A program made the position numbers and the translations under genes. The notes beneath the pieces are model-generated. The model was not told where the DNA came from. It searched no databases and saw only the letters and a program-made list of their open reading frames with translations. DNA of 64,000 nucleotides from Blastococcus capsensis (GTDB lineage: Bacteria; Actinomycetota; Actinomycetes; Mycobacteriales; Geodermatophilaceae). Shown one piece after another: positions 1-11,276 of this stretch (its first letter is position 1; each line of letters begins with the position of its first letter). Location of the stretch: contig NZ_JASNNW010000024.1 in NCBI RefSeq assembly GCF_030165005.1, forward strand, positions 1 through 64,000, given 5' to 3'.

Positions 1-17
1 CTAGTACTACAGCCGCA
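1..17 (+). repeat. Left terminal inverted repeat of the IS
   Basis: CTAGTACTACAGCCGCA matches the reverse complement of 1410-1426 without a mismatch. The first four bases may instead be target duplication. Confidence 0.8.
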
Positions 18-80
18 AGGTTTTGAGTGGCCGCGGCGTGTCTGCCGGACTGCGGCGATCGGGCCGGTGACCTTGGCTGG

Positions 81-1420
81 ATGGTCGAAGATGTCAGTGT
101 GGCCGAGGTCGAGGGCTGGGCAGTCGGCCTGGAAGAGGTGACCTGGCGGATCGGGCCGCGGTTTTCTCGGCCGCAGCCGCGTGCGCAGGCCGGCGCCTAT
201 CTGCGGGGTCTGTTGTCGGGGGTGGAGCGCAAGAACGGGTGGACGCTGGCCGAGCAGGCCGGTGATCAGACCCCGGATGCGACCCAGCGGTTGCTCAACC
301 ACGCCGAGTGGGACGCCGACGGGGTCCGCGATGACCTGCGCGAATACGTCGTGGAGTACCTCGCCGATGACGACGCGGTGCTGGTGATCGATGAGACCGG
401 CTTCCTGAAGAAGGGCAGCAAGTCCGCCGGGGTGGCCCGGCAGTACTCCGGTACGGCGGGGCGGATCGAGAACTCCCAGATCGGGGTGTTCCTGGTCTAC
501 GCCGCTGCGGCCGGGCGGACGTTCATCGACCGGGAGCTGTATCTGCCCAAGGCCTGGACCGATGATCGTGCCCGCTGTGCTGAGGCTGGTATCGGCCCGG
601 AGGTGGAGTTCGCGACCAAGCCGGAGCTGGCTCTGCGAATGCTCATCCGGGCCCTGGACGCCGAGGTGCCGGCCGGCTGGGTCGCCGGTGATGAGGTCTA
701 CGGGCAGAACGGCGCCCTGCGGCTGGCGCTGGAGGAACGTCGCATGGCCTACGTGCTCGCCGTCCCGGTGAACCAGCACGTCATCGCCACCATCGACGAC
801 CGGCCGGCCGGCACCCGGGTCGATGCGCTTTCGGCCGCCGTGCCCGAGGCGGACTGGCAGCGACTGTCGGCCGGTGTCGGCGCCAAGGGCCACCGGCTCT
901 ACGACTGGGCGCGCATCCCGATCCGGTCATTGGATGAGCCCGGCCGGTACTGGCTGCTGGTCCGTCGCCGCCTCACCGATGGCGAACTGGCCCACTATCT
1001 GTGCTTCTGCCCGGCGCAGGCGTCGCTGGCCGACCTGGTCGGCGTCGCCGGCCGTCGCTGGGCGATCGAGGAATCCTTCGAGACCGGCAAGGGCGAAGTC
1101 GGCCTGGACCAGTACCAGGTCCGCCGCTACGACGCCTGGTACCGACACATCACCCTCGCTTGCTGGGCACACGCCTTCCTCACCGTCACCCGCGCCGCCA
1201 CCAGCGGCGAAAAAGGGGGGTCCCGAACCTGCACGGCGAGCTGACCGAGCTCTCACTGCCCGAGATCCGCCACCTGATCACCTGCCTGGTTTGGGCACCG
1301 GCACCGCAGCACCCACCCCAGCAAGTCCTGGACTGGTCGCACTGGCGCCGCAGACACCAGGCCCGCGCCCGCCGCTGCCACTACGCCCGACGCGGCTCCG
1401 CCAGTGAAATGCGGCTGTAG
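81..1420 (+). pseudogene. IS701-like DDE transposase, interrupted by a -1 frameshift
   Basis: The protein would cut and paste the surrounding insertion sequence. The first frame (ATG 81, or GTG 27/99, to the stop at 1244) carries family-typical segments VAEVEGW, VIDETGFLKKGSKS with the first acidic residue, and RRWAIEESFETGKGEVGLDQY. After RAATSGEKGG it runs into an unrelated tail (SRTCTAS) and stops. The expected C-terminus (LPEIRHLI, then [16 protein letters not shown]) is found in the -1 frame and ends at 1420. The switch falls at AAAAAGGGGGG (1210-1220). This is either a one-base loss in a homopolymer, a programmed -1 slip, or a sequencing indel. Start 81 is preferred because related proteins begin close to VAEVEGW. 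Confidence 0.8.
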
Positions 1421-1426
1421 TACTAG
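1410..1426 (-). repeat. Right terminal inverted repeat of the IS
   Basis: TGCGGCTGTAGTACTAG is the exact reverse complement of bases 1-17. The transposase C-terminal frame ends in the TAG at 1418-1420, inside this repeat. Confidence 0.8.
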
Positions 1427-1493
1427 GCCCGCTCCGGGAACTTCACCACGACCCCTGCGCCGCTCGCGGCGCCGGGCGCGGGACACTGGTGCC

Positions 1494-2843
1494 ATGACGA
1501 CGACCAGCCCGCCGCAGCCCGGAGAACTCTCCCTCCCGGCGCGCCCGGGCTGGCCCGACGCCACCGGCCACTTCGGGGTCTTCGGTGGCCGCTTCGTGCC
1601 CGAGGCGCTGGTCGCGGCGCTCGACGAACTCACCGAGGCCTACGAGGCCATGCGCGTCGACCCCGCCTTCCTCGCCGAGTTCGCCCGGCTGCAGCGTGAC
1701 TACACGGGCCGGCCCAGCCCGGTCACCGAGGTGCCGAAGTTCGCCGAGCACTGCGGCGGCGCCCGCGTGCTGCTCAAGCGCGAGGACCTCAACCACACCG
1801 GCTCGCACAAGATCAACAATGTGCTGGGCCAGGCGCTGCTCACCAAGCGGATCGGCAAGTCGCGCGTCATCGCCGAGACGGGCGCCGGCCAGCACGGCGT
1901 CGCGACGGCAACGGCGGCGGCACTCATGGGGTTGTCCTGCACCGTCTACATGGGCGAGGAGGACACGCGCCGGCAGGCGCTCAACGTGGCCCGCATGCGA
2001 TTGCTCGGCGCCGAGGTGATCCCCGTGACCACCGGGTCGCGCACGCTCAAGGACGCCATCAACGAGGCGTTCCGCGACTGGGTCACCAACGTGGAGACCA
2101 CGAACTACGTCTTCGGCACCGTCGCGGGCCCGCACCCGTTCCCGGCCATGGTCCGCGACTTCCAGCGGGTCATCGGCGACGAGGCCCGCGCCCAGGTCCT
2201 GGAGCGGGAGGGGCGGCTGCCCGACGCCGTCCTGGCCTGCGTCGGCGGTGGCAGCAACGCGATCGGCATCTTCACCGCCTTCGTGCCGGACGACGGTGTC
2301 CGGCTGCTCGGCCTGGAGGCCGGTGGCGACGGCGTGGACACCGAGCGGCACGCGGCCACCATCACCGGCGGCTCGCCCGGTGTGCTGCACGGCGCCCGCT
2401 CGTACCTGCTGCAGGACGAGCACGGCCAGACCATCGAGTCGCACTCGATCAGCGCCGGTCTGGACTATCCCGGCGTCGGCCCCGAGCACTCCTACCTGCA
2501 CGACATCGGACGCGCCGAGTACCGGCCGGTCACCGACGCCGAGGCGATGGAGGCGTTCGCCCTCCTGTGCCGCACCGAGGGCATCATCCCGGCGATCGAG
2601 TCCGCGCACGCGCTGGCCGGCGCGATGAAGCTCGGCCAGGAGCTGGGGACGGGGGCGCTGCTGTTGGTCAACCTCTCCGGTCGCGGCGACAAGGACGTCG
2701 AGACGGCCTCGCGCTGGTTCGGGCTGGGCGATCGCGAGGAGGTCGACCCGGGCCCGGGGCTGGACACCGACCAGCAGCCCACCGAGGGCGCGGTCAGCAA
2801 CCACGAGGCCGCGGCCGGCCAGGAAGCGGGGGAGCAGGCATGA
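1494..2843 (+). CDS. trpB: Tryptophan synthase beta chain
   Basis: It condenses indole with serine to give tryptophan, using pyridoxal phosphate, in the cytoplasmic alpha2-beta2 complex. The 449-residue protein has the PLP lysine at K106 in [11 protein letters not shown] and the phosphate-binding GGGSNA near residue 250. Start ATG 1494 is chosen because the conserved N-terminus ([13 protein letters not shown]) follows about 25 residues later; the frame is open further upstream but only into the IS end. The acidic C-terminal tail of about 35 residues is longer than usual. The stop overlaps the trpA start by 4 bp. The IS lies just upstream, so the gene is probably cut off from any upstream trp promoter. 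Confidence 0.97.
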   Translation: MTTTSPPQPGELSLPARPGWPDATGHFGVFGGRFVPEALVAALDELTEAYEAMRVDPAFLAEFARLQRDYTGRPSPVTEVPKFAEHCGGARVLLKREDLNHTGSHKINNVLGQALLTKRIGKSRVIAETGAGQHGVATATAAALMGLSCTVYMGEEDTRRQALNVARMRLLGAEVIPVTTGSRTLKDAINEAFRDWVTNVETTNYVFGTVAGPHPFPAMVRDFQRVIGDEARAQVLEREGRLPDAVLACVGGGSNAIGIFTAFVPDDGVRLLGLEAGGDGVDTERHAATITGGSPGVLHGARSYLLQDEHGQTIESHSISAGLDYPGVGPEHSYLHDIGRAEYRPVTDAEAMEAFALLCRTEGIIPAIESAHALAGAMKLGQELGTGALLLVNLSGRGDKDVETASRWFGLGDREEVDPGPGLDTDQQPTEGAVSNHEAAAGQEAGEQA

Positions 2844-3640
2844 GCGCACTCGCACAGCGGATCGAGGCGGCGAAGGCCCAGGGGCGTGCCGCGCTGATCG
2901 CCTACCTGCCGGTCGGCTACCCCGACGTCGACGGCTCGATCGCGGCCATGGTGGCCGCCGTCGAGGCGGGCGCCGACGTGATCGAGGTCGGCGTCCCCTA
3001 CAGCGATCCTGGCATGGACGGCCCGGTCATCCAGGAGGCAGTCGACGTCGCCGTGCGCGCGGGTGTGGGCATGCGCGACGTGCTGCGGGCGGTCGGGGCG
3101 GTGGCCGACGCCGGTGCCGTCCCGGTGGTGATGAGCTACTGGAACCCGATCGAGCGCTACGGGGTCGACCGGTTCGCCGCGGACCTGGCCGCGGCCGGCG
3201 GTGCGGGGGCGATCACCCCCGACCTGATCCCCGACGAGGCGGAGGAGTGGATCGCCGCCAGCGACCGCGCCGGTCTCGACCGGGTCTTCCTGGTGGCGCC
3301 GTCGTCCACCGATGCCCGGCTGGCCGCGACCGCCGCCGCCTCCCGCGGGTTCGTCTACGCCGCCTCCACCATGGGCGTGACCGGTACCCGGGCGACCGTC
3401 GGCGACGCGGCCGAGGTGCTGGTGGCCCGCACCCGCCAGGCGGCCCCGGACCGGCATGTCTGCGTCGGGCTGGGGGTCTCGAACGGCGACCAGGCGGCGG
3501 AGGTGGCCGCGTTCGCCGACGGGGTCATCGTCGGCTCGGCGTACGTCCGGGAGCTGCTCGAGGGCCGGGGCGCGGCCGGGGTCCGCGCCCTGACCGAGGA
3601 TCTCGCCGGTGGCGTCCGCCGGGCGGGGGCCCGGGCATGA
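2840..3640 (+). CDS. trpA: Tryptophan synthase alpha chain
   Basis: It cleaves indole-3-glycerol phosphate to indole and glyceraldehyde 3-phosphate and channels the indole to TrpB. The 266-residue TIM barrel carries the catalytic glutamate and aspartate at E49 and D60 ([16 protein letters not shown]), the same numbering as the E. coli enzyme. The start ATG overlaps the trpB stop as ATGA, and the stop overlaps the lgt start the same way, so trpB-trpA-lgt is translationally coupled. Confidence 0.97.
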   Translation: MSALAQRIEAAKAQGRAALIAYLPVGYPDVDGSIAAMVAAVEAGADVIEVGVPYSDPGMDGPVIQEAVDVAVRAGVGMRDVLRAVGAVADAGAVPVVMSYWNPIERYGVDRFAADLAAAGGAGAITPDLIPDEAEEWIAASDRAGLDRVFLVAPSSTDARLAATAAASRGFVYAASTMGVTGTRATVGDAAEVLVARTRQAAPDRHVCVGLGVSNGDQAAEVAAFADGVIVGSAYVRELLEGRGAAGVRALTEDLAGGVRRAGARA

Positions 3641-4575
3641 CCGTGCTCGCCGCGATCCCCAGCCCCACCCAGGGCGTCTGGGAGCTGGGTCCGCTGCCCA
3701 TCCGCGCCTACGCGCTGGCCATCATCACCGGGATCGTCGCCGCGGTCTGGCTGACCCAGCGGCGCTGGGTGGCCCGCGGCGGCGCCGCCGAGGACGTGCT
3801 CGACATCGCCGTCTGGGCGGTGCCCTTCGGCATCCTGGGCGGCCGGATCTACCACGTCATCTCCAGCCCGCGCCCGTACTTCGGCGAGGGCGGTGACCCG
3901 CTGCGTGCCTTCGCCATCTGGGAGGGCGGGCTCGGTATCTGGGGCGCGATCGCGCTCGGCGGCGTGGGGGCGTGGATCGCCTGCCGGCGCCGCGGCATCC
4001 CGTTGCCCGCCTTCGCCGACGCGGTGGCCCCCGGGCTGCTGGTCGCCCAGGCGATCGGGCGGCTGGGCAACTGGTTCAACAACGAGCTCTACGGCGGCCC
4101 CACCGATCTCCCATGGGCCCTGACGATCTACGAGTGGAGCGGCGGCCGAGCGGTCACCGGTGCCGATGGCGAACCGGTGGTGCTCGGCACGTTCCACCCG
4201 ACATTCCTCTACGAGCTGCTGTGGAACCTCGCCGCCGCCGCCTTCGTCATCTGGGCCGACCGGCGGTTCCGGCTGGGCCACGGGCGGGTCTTCGCCCTCT
4301 ACGTCGCCTCCTACTGCCTGGGCCGGCTGTGGATCGAGCTCCTGCGCACCGACCCGGCCGAGACGTTCTTCGGCGTCCGGGTGAACGTTTTCACCGCCGT
4401 CATCGTGGGTCTGCTGGCCGTCGCGTACTTCGTCTGGCAGCGCGGCCGGCCGCGTGAGGTGATCGACCGCCCCGACGTGGCGGCCGAGCGCTCCCACGAG
4501 GTGACCGGGCGCCGGGCAGGTGCCCGGCGGGCGCCTGCCCGTGAGCACGAGGACGAGCCCCCGACCGCGTCCTGA
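3637..4575 (+). CDS. lgt: Prolipoprotein diacylglyceryl transferase
   Basis: This integral membrane enzyme transfers diacylglycerol from phosphatidylglycerol to the lipobox cysteine of prolipoproteins, the first step of lipoprotein maturation. The 312-residue protein has several hydrophobic segments and the Lgt signature GRLGNWFNNELYGGPTDLPW around residues 145-165. The C-terminus is a basic, disordered tail. It overlaps trpA by 4 bp. trpA-lgt linkage is common in actinobacteria. Lipoproteins that could be its substrates occur in this window (binding protein at 16424, multicopper oxidase at 35226, cupredoxin at 36605, CapA-like at 38604). Confidence 0.96.
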   Translation: MTVLAAIPSPTQGVWELGPLPIRAYALAIITGIVAAVWLTQRRWVARGGAAEDVLDIAVWAVPFGILGGRIYHVISSPRPYFGEGGDPLRAFAIWEGGLGIWGAIALGGVGAWIACRRRGIPLPAFADAVAPGLLVAQAIGRLGNWFNNELYGGPTDLPWALTIYEWSGGRAVTGADGEPVVLGTFHPTFLYELLWNLAAAAFVIWADRRFRLGHGRVFALYVASYCLGRLWIELLRTDPAETFFGVRVNVFTAVIVGLLAVAYFVWQRGRPREVIDRPDVAAERSHEVTGRRAGARRAPAREHEDEPPTAS

Positions 4576-4922
4576 GACGCTTCCGGCACCGCTGTTCCGG
4601 CCGCGGATCGGGGTGATCCAGGCGGCCGACGCGGCGTGACTCCGATCATGTCGATGCCGTGTTCCGGCTGTGTACCCTTCGGGCTGACCCGTCAGCGATC
4701 CTGGCCGGGTCTCGTGTCGGAACCGGGCCAGCGCTGCCCCGCGGACGACGGCCCGCCGGCAACAACCGGTGGGCCCGCGCCACGCCGGCCGGGGCAGCTG
4801 TCCCTTCCGGCACCCGCCCTCCGCACGTGCCGCCATCACCGCCGCCTTCGACCTCCGGCCCGGGCCCCGCCCCCCGTCCGACCTCCCCCGGGAGACGACG
4901 GTGCGCCGACGACGGGAGTGAC
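4576..4922. other. Intergenic region upstream of gltB
   Basis: These 347 bp hold no convincing gene. A TANNNT hexamer TACCCT lies at 4673-4678, with only a poor -35 match about 17 bp upstream, so a gltB promoter here is possible but weak. A GGGAG sequence a few bases before ATG 4923 can serve as ribosome-binding site. If the promoter is right, the leader would be about 240 nt. I see no recognisable riboswitch. Confidence 0.4.
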
Positions 4923-7900
4923 ATGACCGACCTTCCCGCCTCCGCCACCGCGGCAGTGCCCTTCTCCGCAGTGCCCGCCCCGATCGGGCTGTACGACCCG
5001 GCGAACGACAAGGACGCCTGCGGTGTCGCCTTCGTGGCCGACGCCCGTGGAAGACGGAGTCGGCGCATCGTGCAGGCCGGCCTCACCGCGCTGCACAACC
5101 TGGACCACCGGGGTGCCGCCGGTTCCGAGCCGAACTCCGGTGACGGCGCCGGCATCCTCACCCAGATCCCCGACGCCCTGCTGCGCGCCAGCGTCGCGTT
5201 CGACCTGCCGCCGATGGGCGAGTACTCGGTCGGCATCGCCTTCATGCCCGTCGACGACGAGGAGCGGGCCGCCCGCGCCGAGGACGTCGCCCGCCTCGCC
5301 GAGGAGGAGGGGCTCACCGTCCTGGGCTGGCGCGACGTGCCGGTCGACCCGGACGGCGCCGACCTCGGCCCCACCGCGCGCGCGGTCATGCCGCACTTCG
5401 CCCAGCTGTTCGTGGCCGAGACGATGGCCGGCCGGGCCGACACCGCAGCCTTCGGCGGCAACGTGGAGGCCCACGGCGTCACCCGGCTGGAGCGGCGCTC
5501 CTTCGTGCTGCGCAAGCGGGCCGAGCGCGCCGCCGTGGACGCCGGCAGCTCGCTCTACATCGCCTCGCTGTCGTCCCGGACCATCACCTACAAGGGCATG
5601 CTGACCACCGACCAGCTGCCGCTGTTCTTCCCCGATCTGCGCGACGAGCGCTACGAGTCGGCCATCGCGCTGGTGCACAGCCGCTTCTCGACGAACACCT
5701 TCCCGAGCTGGCCGCTGGCCCACCCGTTCCGCTTCATCGCGCACAACGGCGAGATCAACACCATCAAGGGCAACCGCAACCGCATGCGCGCCCGCGAGGC
5801 GAAGCTGGCCACCGAGCTCTTCGACGGGCCGGCCGGCCCGGCGTCGGAACTGGGCCTGGAGCGGATCTTCCCGGTCACCGCCAGCGACTTCAGCGACTCG
5901 GCGACCTTCGACGAGGTGCTGGAGCTGCTGCACCTGTCGGGTCGGTCGTTGCCGCACGCGGTGCTGATGATGATCCCGGAGGCCTGGGAGAACCACGACG
6001 AGATGGACCCGGCCCGCCGGGCGTTCTACCGTTTCCACTCCTCGATCATGGAGCCGTGGGACGGGCCCGCCGCCGTCTGCTTCACCGACGGCACGCTGAT
6101 CGGCGCCGTCCTCGACCGCAACGGCCTGCGCCCGGGCCGCTGGTGGCACACGAAGGACGACCTGGTCGTCATGGCCAGCGAGGTCGGCGTGCTCGACATC
6201 CCCGCCGCCGACGTCGTCGCCAAGGGCCGGCTGCAGCCGGGCCGGATGTTCCTCGTCGACACCGCCTCCGGGCGGATCGTCTCCGACGAGGAGGTCAAGG
6301 GCGCCCTGGCCGCCGGGCACCCGTACGAGGACTGGCTGCACGCCGGGCTGGTCCACCTGCCCGCGCTGCCGGAGCGCCGGCGGTCCCGGCCCAGCCACGA
6401 GTCGGTCGTCCGGCGCCAGATGCTGTTCGGCTACACCGAGGAGGACCTGCGCCTGCTGGTGACGCCGATGGCGGCCAGCGGCGCCGAGCCGATCGGCTCC
6501 ATGGGCACCGACACGCCGATCGCCCCGCTCTCGGACCGCTCCCGGTTGCTCTACGACTACTTCGGGCAGCTGTTCGCCCAGGTCACCAACCCGCCGCTGG
6601 ACGCCATCCGCGAGGAGCTGGTGACCAGCCTGGGCCGCACCTTCGGCCCGGAGCAGAACCTGCTGGAGGCGACCCCGGCGTCGTGCCGGCAGGTGCACCT
6701 GCCCTTCCCGGTCATCGACAACGACGAGCTGGCGAAGATCCTGCACATCGACGACGACGGCGACCTCCCCGGTTACGCCGCCGTCCGGATCACCGGCCAC
6801 TTCGACGTCAACGGCGGCGGGGCGGCACTGGCCGAAGCCGTCGAGCAGCTGCGCACGAAGGTCAGCAAGGCCATCTCCGCCGGCGCCCGCATCATCGTGC
6901 TCTCCGACCGGGACTGCGACGAGAAGCGCGCGCCGATCCCGTCGCTGCTCATGACCGCCGCGGTCCACCACCACCTGGTGCGGGAGAAGACCCGCATGGA
7001 GGTCGGTCTGGTCGTCGAGTCCGGCGATTGCCGCGAGGTGCACCACGTGGCGCTGCTGCTGGGCTACGGCGCGGCCGCGGTGAACCCCTACCTGGCCTTC
7101 GAGTCGATCGAGGACCTCATCCGCGACGGCGCGCTCACCGGTGTGGAGCCGGCGCAGGCCGTCCGGAACATGGTGAAGGCGCTCGGCAAGGGTGTTCTCA
7201 AGGTCATGAGCAAGATGGGCATCAGCACCGTCGGCTCGTACACGATGGCGCAGATCTTCGAGGCCGTCGGCCTCTCCCAGGACCTCGTCGACGAGTACTT
7301 CACCGGCACGTCCGCCCCCCTGGGCGGGGTCGGCATCGACGTGCTCGCCGAGGAGGTGGCGATGCGCCACCGCCGGGCCTACCCGGAGAACCCGACCGAG
7401 CGGGCGCACCGCACCCTGGAGACGGGCGGCGAGTACCAGTGGCGCCGCGAGGGCGAGGTGCACCTGTTCAACCCCGAGACGGTGTTCCTGCTGCAGCACG
7501 CCACGCGGTCGCGGCAGTACGACGTCTTCGAGCAGTACACGCAGACGGTGGACAAGATGTCCGAGGACGCGGCGACGCTGCGCGGGCTGTTCACGCTCAA
7601 GTCCGGCGTCCGGCCCCCCGTGCCGCTCGACGAGGTCGAGCCGGTCAGTGAGATCGTGAAGCGCTTCAACACCGGCGCCATGAGCTACGGCTCGATCTCG
7701 CAGGAGGCGCACGAGACCCTGGCCATCGCCATGAACCGGCTCGGCGGCCGGTCCAACACCGGTGAGGGCGGCGAGGACCCCGACCGCTTCACCCCCGACC
7801 CCAACGGCGACCTGCGCCGCTCGGCGATCAAGCAGGTGGCGTCGGGCCGCTTCGGCGTCACCAGCGAGTACCTGGTCAACGCCGACGACATCCAGATCAA

Positions 7901-9572
7901 GATGGCGCAGGGCGCCAAGCCCGGCGAGGGCGGGCAGCTGCCCGGCGGCAAGGTCTACCCGTGGGTGGCCCGCACCCGGCACTCCACGCCGGGGGTCGGC
8001 CTGATCAGCCCGCCGCCGCACCACGACATCTACTCGATCGAGGACCTCAAGCAGCTGATCCACGACCTGAAGAACGCCAACAACGAGGCGCGGGTCCACG
8101 TCAAGCTGGTCGCCGAGGTGGGCGTCGGGACGGTCGCGGCCGGCGTCAGCAAGGCACACGCCGACGTCGTCCTGATCTCCGGGTTCGACGGCGGCACCGG
8201 TGCCGCGCCGCTGACCTCGCTCAAGCACGCCGGCTCCCCGTGGGAGCTGGGCCTGGCCGAGACCCAGCAGACGCTGCTGGCCAACGGGCTGCGCGACCGC
8301 ATCGTGGTGCAGGTCGACGGCCAGATGAAGACCGGTCGCGACGTCATCGTGGCCGCGCTGCTGGGCGCCGAGGAGTTCGGCTTCGCCACCGCGCCGCTGG
8401 TCGTCTCCGGCTGCGTGATGATGCGGGTCTGCCACCTGGACACCTGCCCCGTGGGTGTGGCCACGCAGAACCCGGAGCTGCGCAAGCGGTTCACCGGGCG
8501 CCCGGAGTTCGTCGTCACCTTCTTCGAGTTCCTCGCCGAGCAGGTGCGGCACTACCTGGCCGAGCTGGGCTTCCGGTCGATCGACGAGGCCGTCGGCCAC
8601 GCCGAGCTGCTGGACACCCGCCAGGCGGTCGACCACTGGAAGGCCGCAGGTCTGGACCTCGCGCCGATGCTGGTGGTCCCCGAGCTGCCCGAGGGCACGC
8701 CGCGCCACGCGGTGCGAGGCCAGGACCACGGCCTCGACGTCGCGCTGGACCAGACCCTGATCCAGCTGTGCGAGGGGGCGCTGCTCGACGCCCGGCCGGT
8801 GAGCCTCGAGCTGCCGGTCCGCAACGTCAACCGCACCGTCGGCACGATGCTGGGCTCGATGGTCACCCGCCGCTTCGGCGGCGAGGGGCTGCCCGAGGGG
8901 ACGATCGACCTCACCTTCGGTGGGTCGGCCGGGCAGTCGTTCGGCGCGTTCGTGCCGCGGGGCATCACCATGCGGCTGTTCGGAGACGCGAACGACTACG
9001 TCGGCAAGGGCCTGTCCGGTGGGCGGATCGTCGTCCGGCCCTCGCGCGAGGCGCCGTTCGCCGCGGAGGACAACGTCATCGCCGGCAACGTCATCGGGTA
9101 CGGCGCCACCAGCGGGGAGATCTTCCTGCGCGGGCGCGTCGGCGAGCGGTTCTGCGTCCGCAACTCCGGGGCGCTCGCCGTCGTCGAGGGTGTGGGCGAC
9201 CACGCGCTGGAGTACATGACCGGCGGGCGCGCCGTCATCCTCGGCCCGACCGGCCGCAACATCGCAGCGGGCATGTCCGGTGGTGTCGGCTACGTGCTCG
9301 ACCTCGCCCGGCACCGGGTGAACACCGAGATGGTCGACGTCGAGCTGCTGGACGGCGAGTCCGCGCAGTGGCTGCGCGACGTGCTCGTCCGGTACGCCGC
9401 CGACACCGAGTCGCCGGTCGCCGCGGCGCTGCTGGCCGACTGGGGCCGCTGGTCCGGGCAGTTCAGCGTGATCATGCCGCGGGACTACCGGCGGGCTCTC
9501 GAGGCGCGGCGTGCCGCCGAGGCCGCCGGTGTGGATGTGGATCGAGCAGTGATGGAGGCGGCACGTGGCTGA
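4923..9572 (+). CDS. gltB: Glutamate synthase large (alpha) subunit
   Basis: It takes the amide of glutamine to 2-oxoglutarate, giving two glutamates, in the cytoplasmic GltBD complex. The 1549-residue protein has the normal family length. Maturation would expose C33 (KDACGVAFV) as the N-terminal nucleophile of the class II amidotransferase domain. The FMN synthase domain includes [10 protein letters not shown] and [12 protein letters not shown]. Three cysteines in [12 protein letters not shown] around residue 1165 bind the 3Fe-4S cluster. A C-terminal glycine-rich beta-helix domain follows. ATG 4923 gives the usual short propeptide. The end overlaps gltD by 8 bp. Confidence 0.97.
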   Translation: MTDLPASATAAVPFSAVPAPIGLYDPANDKDACGVAFVADARGRRSRRIVQAGLTALHNLDHRGAAGSEPNSGDGAGILTQIPDALLRASVAFDLPPMGEYSVGIAFMPVDDEERAARAEDVARLAEEEGLTVLGWRDVPVDPDGADLGPTARAVMPHFAQLFVAETMAGRADTAAFGGNVEAHGVTRLERRSFVLRKRAERAAVDAGSSLYIASLSSRTITYKGMLTTDQLPLFFPDLRDERYESAIALVHSRFSTNTFPSWPLAHPFRFIAHNGEINTIKGNRNRMRAREAKLATELFDGPAGPASELGLERIFPVTASDFSDSATFDEVLELLHLSGRSLPHAVLMMIPEAWENHDEMDPARRAFYRFHSSIMEPWDGPAAVCFTDGTLIGAVLDRNGLRPGRWWHTKDDLVVMASEVGVLDIPAADVVAKGRLQPGRMFLVDTASGRIVSDEEVKGALAAGHPYEDWLHAGLVHLPALPERRRSRPSHESVVRRQMLFGYTEEDLRLLVTPMAASGAEPIGSMGTDTPIAPLSDRSRLLYDYFGQLFAQVTNPPLDAIREELVTSLGRTFGPEQNLLEATPASCRQVHLPFPVIDNDELAKILHIDDDGDLPGYAAVRITGHFDVNGGGAALAEAVEQLRTKVSKAISAGARIIVLSDRDCDEKRAPIPSLLMTAAVHHHLVREKTRMEVGLVVESGDCREVHHVALLLGYGAAAVNPYLAFESIEDLIRDGALTGVEPAQAVRNMVKALGKGVLKVMSKMGISTVGSYTMAQIFEAVGLSQDLVDEYFTGTSAPLGGVGIDVLAEEVAMRHRRAYPENPTERAHRTLETGGEYQWRREGEVHLFNPETVFLLQHATRSRQYDVFEQYTQTVDKMSEDAATLRGLFTLKSGVRPPVPLDEVEPVSEIVKRFNTGAMSYGSISQEAHETLAIAMNRLGGRSNTGEGGEDPDRFTPDPNGDLRRSAIKQVASGRFGVTSEYLVNADDIQIKMAQGAKPGEGGQLPGGKVYPWVARTRHSTPGVGLISPPPHHDIYSIEDLKQLIHDLKNANNEARVHVKLVAEVGVGTVAAGVSKAHADVVLISGFDGGTGAAPLTSLKHAGSPWELGLAETQQTLLANGLRDRIVVQVDGQMKTGRDVIVAALLGAEEFGFATAPLVVSGCVMMRVCHLDTCPVGVATQNPELRKRFTGRPEFVVTFFEFLAEQVRHYLAELGFRSIDEAVGHAELLDTRQAVDHWKAAGLDLAPMLVVPELPEGTPRHAVRGQDHGLDVALDQTLIQLCEGALLDARPVSLELPVRNVNRTVGTMLGSMVTRRFGGEGLPEGTIDLTFGGSAGQSFGAFVPRGITMRLFGDANDYVGKGLSGGRIVVRPSREAPFAAEDNVIAGNVIGYGATSGEIFLRGRVGERFCVRNSGALAVVEGVGDHALEYMTGGRAVILGPTGRNIAAGMSGGVGYVLDLARHRVNTEMVDVELLDGESAQWLRDVLVRYAADTESPVAAALLADWGRWSGQFSVIMPRDYRRALEARRAAEAAGVDVDRAVMEAARG

Positions 9573-11067
9573 CCAGACCGGTTTTCTGAACTACGAGCGC
9601 GCGCTGCCGCCGCGCCGTCCCGTCGAGCTCCGGATCATGGACTGGAAGGACGTCTACACCCGGCGCCAGAACGGCGAGGACCCGCTCTTCCCGACGGCGG
9701 AGGTGCGCACCCAGGCCGCCCGCTGCATGGACTGCGGCATCCCGTTCTGCCACCACGCCTGCCCGGTGGCGAACCTGATCCCGGAGTGGAACGACCTCGC
9801 CCGCCGCGACGACTGGCACGAGGCGATCGAGCGGCTGCACGCGACCAACAACTTCCCCGAGTTCACCGGGAAGCTGTGTCCGGCCCCGTGCGAGGGCTCC
9901 TGCGTGCTGAACCTGCAGGAGTCCCCGGTCACGATCAAGCAGATCGAGTGGGAGATCATCGACCGGGCGTGGGACGAGGGCTGGGTCGCCCCGCAGACGC
10001 CGGCCGAGCGCACCGGCAAGAAGGTCGCCGTCGTCGGCTCGGGGCCGGCCGGCCTCGCCGCCGCCCAGCAGCTCACCCGCGCCGGGCACGACGTGACCGT
10101 GTACGAGCGGGCCGACCGGCCTGGCGGCCTGCTGCGGTACGGCATCCCCGAGTTCAAGATGGAGAAGTCGGTCCTGGACCGGCGGCTGGACCAGATGCGC
10201 GCCGAGGGCACCCGGTTCGTCACCGGTGTCGACGTCGGCGGGTCGGGGGAGAAGGATCTCTCCACCGAGCGGCTGCGCGGCGAGTTCGACGCGGTCGTCC
10301 TCGCCGGGGGTGCGACCATCGGCCGTGACCTGCCGGCGCCCGGCCGGGAGCTGGCGGGCATCCACCTGGCGATGGACTACCTGCCCTACGGCAACCTCCA
10401 GGCGCTGGGCGAGCTCGACACCCCGCCGATCAACGCCCACGGCAAGCACGTGGTGATCATCGGTGGCGGCGACACCGGGGCCGACTGCCTGGGTACCGCG
10501 CACCGGCAGGGGGCGGCCTCGGTCGCCCAGCTGGAGATCATGCCGGCGCCGCCGGACCGCCGGGACCAGGCTGCCAATCCGTGGCCGACCTACCCGATGA
10601 TCATGCGCGTCTCCAGCGCGCACGAGGAGGGCGGCGAGCGGCTGTACTCGGTGAACACCGAGCGATTCCTCGGCCACGAGGAGGGCCCCGCCCACGGCAG
10701 CGTGCGGGCCCTGCTGCTGCACGAGGTGGAGCGGGTGGACGGCCGGTTCCAGAAGGTCGAGGGCAGCGAGCGCGAGCTGCCGGCCGACCTGGTCTTCCTC
10801 GCCATGGGGTTCACCGGCGCGCAGCGCGAGGGCCTGGTCGACGCCCTCGGCGTGGAGGTCGACGGCCGGGGCAACGTCTCCCGCGACGGCGAGTTCATGT
10901 CCACCGTGCCCGGCGTCTTCGTGGCCGGTGACATGGGCCGCGGCCAGTCGCTCATCGTCTGGGCCATCGCGGAAGGCCGTGCTGCGGCCGCCGCCGTCGA
11001 CACCTGGCTCACGGGCGGGTCGATGCTGCCGCGACCGGTCACCCCGACGGCGGTCGCCCTGCGATAA
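9565..11067 (+). CDS. gltD: Glutamate synthase small (beta) subunit
   Basis: It feeds electrons from NADPH through FAD and iron-sulfur clusters to GltB. The 500-residue protein has N-terminal cysteine groups for two 4Fe-4S clusters ([15 protein letters not shown] and CPAPCEGSC), an FAD-binding [15 protein letters not shown] and an NADPH-binding [16 protein letters not shown] 9565 overlaps the gltB stop by 8 bp, so the two are one operon. A perfect hairpin begins three bases after the TAA stop. Confidence 0.96.
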   Translation: MADQTGFLNYERALPPRRPVELRIMDWKDVYTRRQNGEDPLFPTAEVRTQAARCMDCGIPFCHHACPVANLIPEWNDLARRDDWHEAIERLHATNNFPEFTGKLCPAPCEGSCVLNLQESPVTIKQIEWEIIDRAWDEGWVAPQTPAERTGKKVAVVGSGPAGLAAAQQLTRAGHDVTVYERADRPGGLLRYGIPEFKMEKSVLDRRLDQMRAEGTRFVTGVDVGGSGEKDLSTERLRGEFDAVVLAGGATIGRDLPAPGRELAGIHLAMDYLPYGNLQALGELDTPPINAHGKHVVIIGGGDTGADCLGTAHRQGAASVAQLEIMPAPPDRRDQAANPWPTYPMIMRVSSAHEEGGERLYSVNTERFLGHEEGPAHGSVRALLLHEVERVDGRFQKVEGSERELPADLVFLAMGFTGAQREGLVDALGVEVDGRGNVSRDGEFMSTVPGVFVAGDMGRGQSLIVWAIAEGRAAAAAVDTWLTGGSMLPRPVTPTAVALR

Positions 11068-11070
11068 CAC

Positions 11071-11090
11071 TGTCGTCCTACCGGACGACA
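11071..11090 (+). terminator. Probable terminator of gltBD
   Basis: TGTCGTCC and GGACGACA form a perfect 8-bp stem with a TACC loop, three bases after the gltD stop. There is no U tract, as is usual in high-GC actinobacteria. A second stem, GTCCCCGACC at 11106-11115 with GGTCGGGGAC at 11141-11150, lies just downstream. Confidence 0.6.
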
Positions 11091-11216
11091 CCGCGGCCAA
11101 TGGCCGTCCCCGACCCGCGCGGAGCCGCTTTCCGTGTCCCGGTCGGGGACCCTCCGGGCCCCGCGACCGGTCCACACGCTGCGCGAAGCCCGGGGCGAAC
11201 GCGCTCCGTCTGACGT

Positions 11217-11259
11217 GGGGGACGGCACGTGGAGGCGGTGCGGTCCGGAGGACCGCGAT
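11217..11259 (+). repeat. GACGGCAC/GGA-loop hairpin element, copy A
   Basis: It begins GGGGGACGGCAC and contains the hairpin GCGGTCC-GGA-GGACCGC at 11240-11256. It shares its whole layout with copies at 15386 and 27056. It sits between gltD and pyk and ends five bases before the predicted pyk -10 box. Confidence 0.7.
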
Positions 11260-11263
11260 GCCA

Positions 11264-11269
11264 TAGCGT
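11264..11269 (+). promoter_or_regulatory. Leaderless-type -10 box of pyk
   Basis: TAGCGT fits the TANNNT consensus and lies 7 bases before ATG 11277, placing the transcription start at or next to the start codon. No clear -35 is visible. Confidence 0.55.
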
Positions 11270-11276
11270 TCTGACC

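Larger units (their letters stand above)
1..1426 (+). mobile_element. IS701-like insertion sequence
   Basis: The element is bounded by a perfect 17-bp inverted repeat, CTAGTACTACAGCCGCA at 1-17 and its reverse complement at 1410-1426. It encloses one transposase reading frame. IS701-family elements usually duplicate a 4-bp YTAR target. CTAG fits this, so the outermost CTAG at 1-4 and 1423-1426 may be the target duplication and the true ends may be 5 and 1422. The left flank lies outside the window, so this cannot be settled here. The right end lies 67 bp before trpB. Confidence 0.85.

Noticed and set aside
4576-4922. Possible riboswitch or leader peptide before gltB
   Set aside because: I could find neither a conserved aptamer pattern nor a short ORF with a ribosome-binding site and biased codons.
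4836-9314. Very long open frame (about 1490 codons) on the minus strand opposite gltB
   Set aside because: It mirrors gltB. Such frames are expected opposite high-GC genes, and its translation is low-complexity Arg/Ala/Gly/His-rich with no family features.
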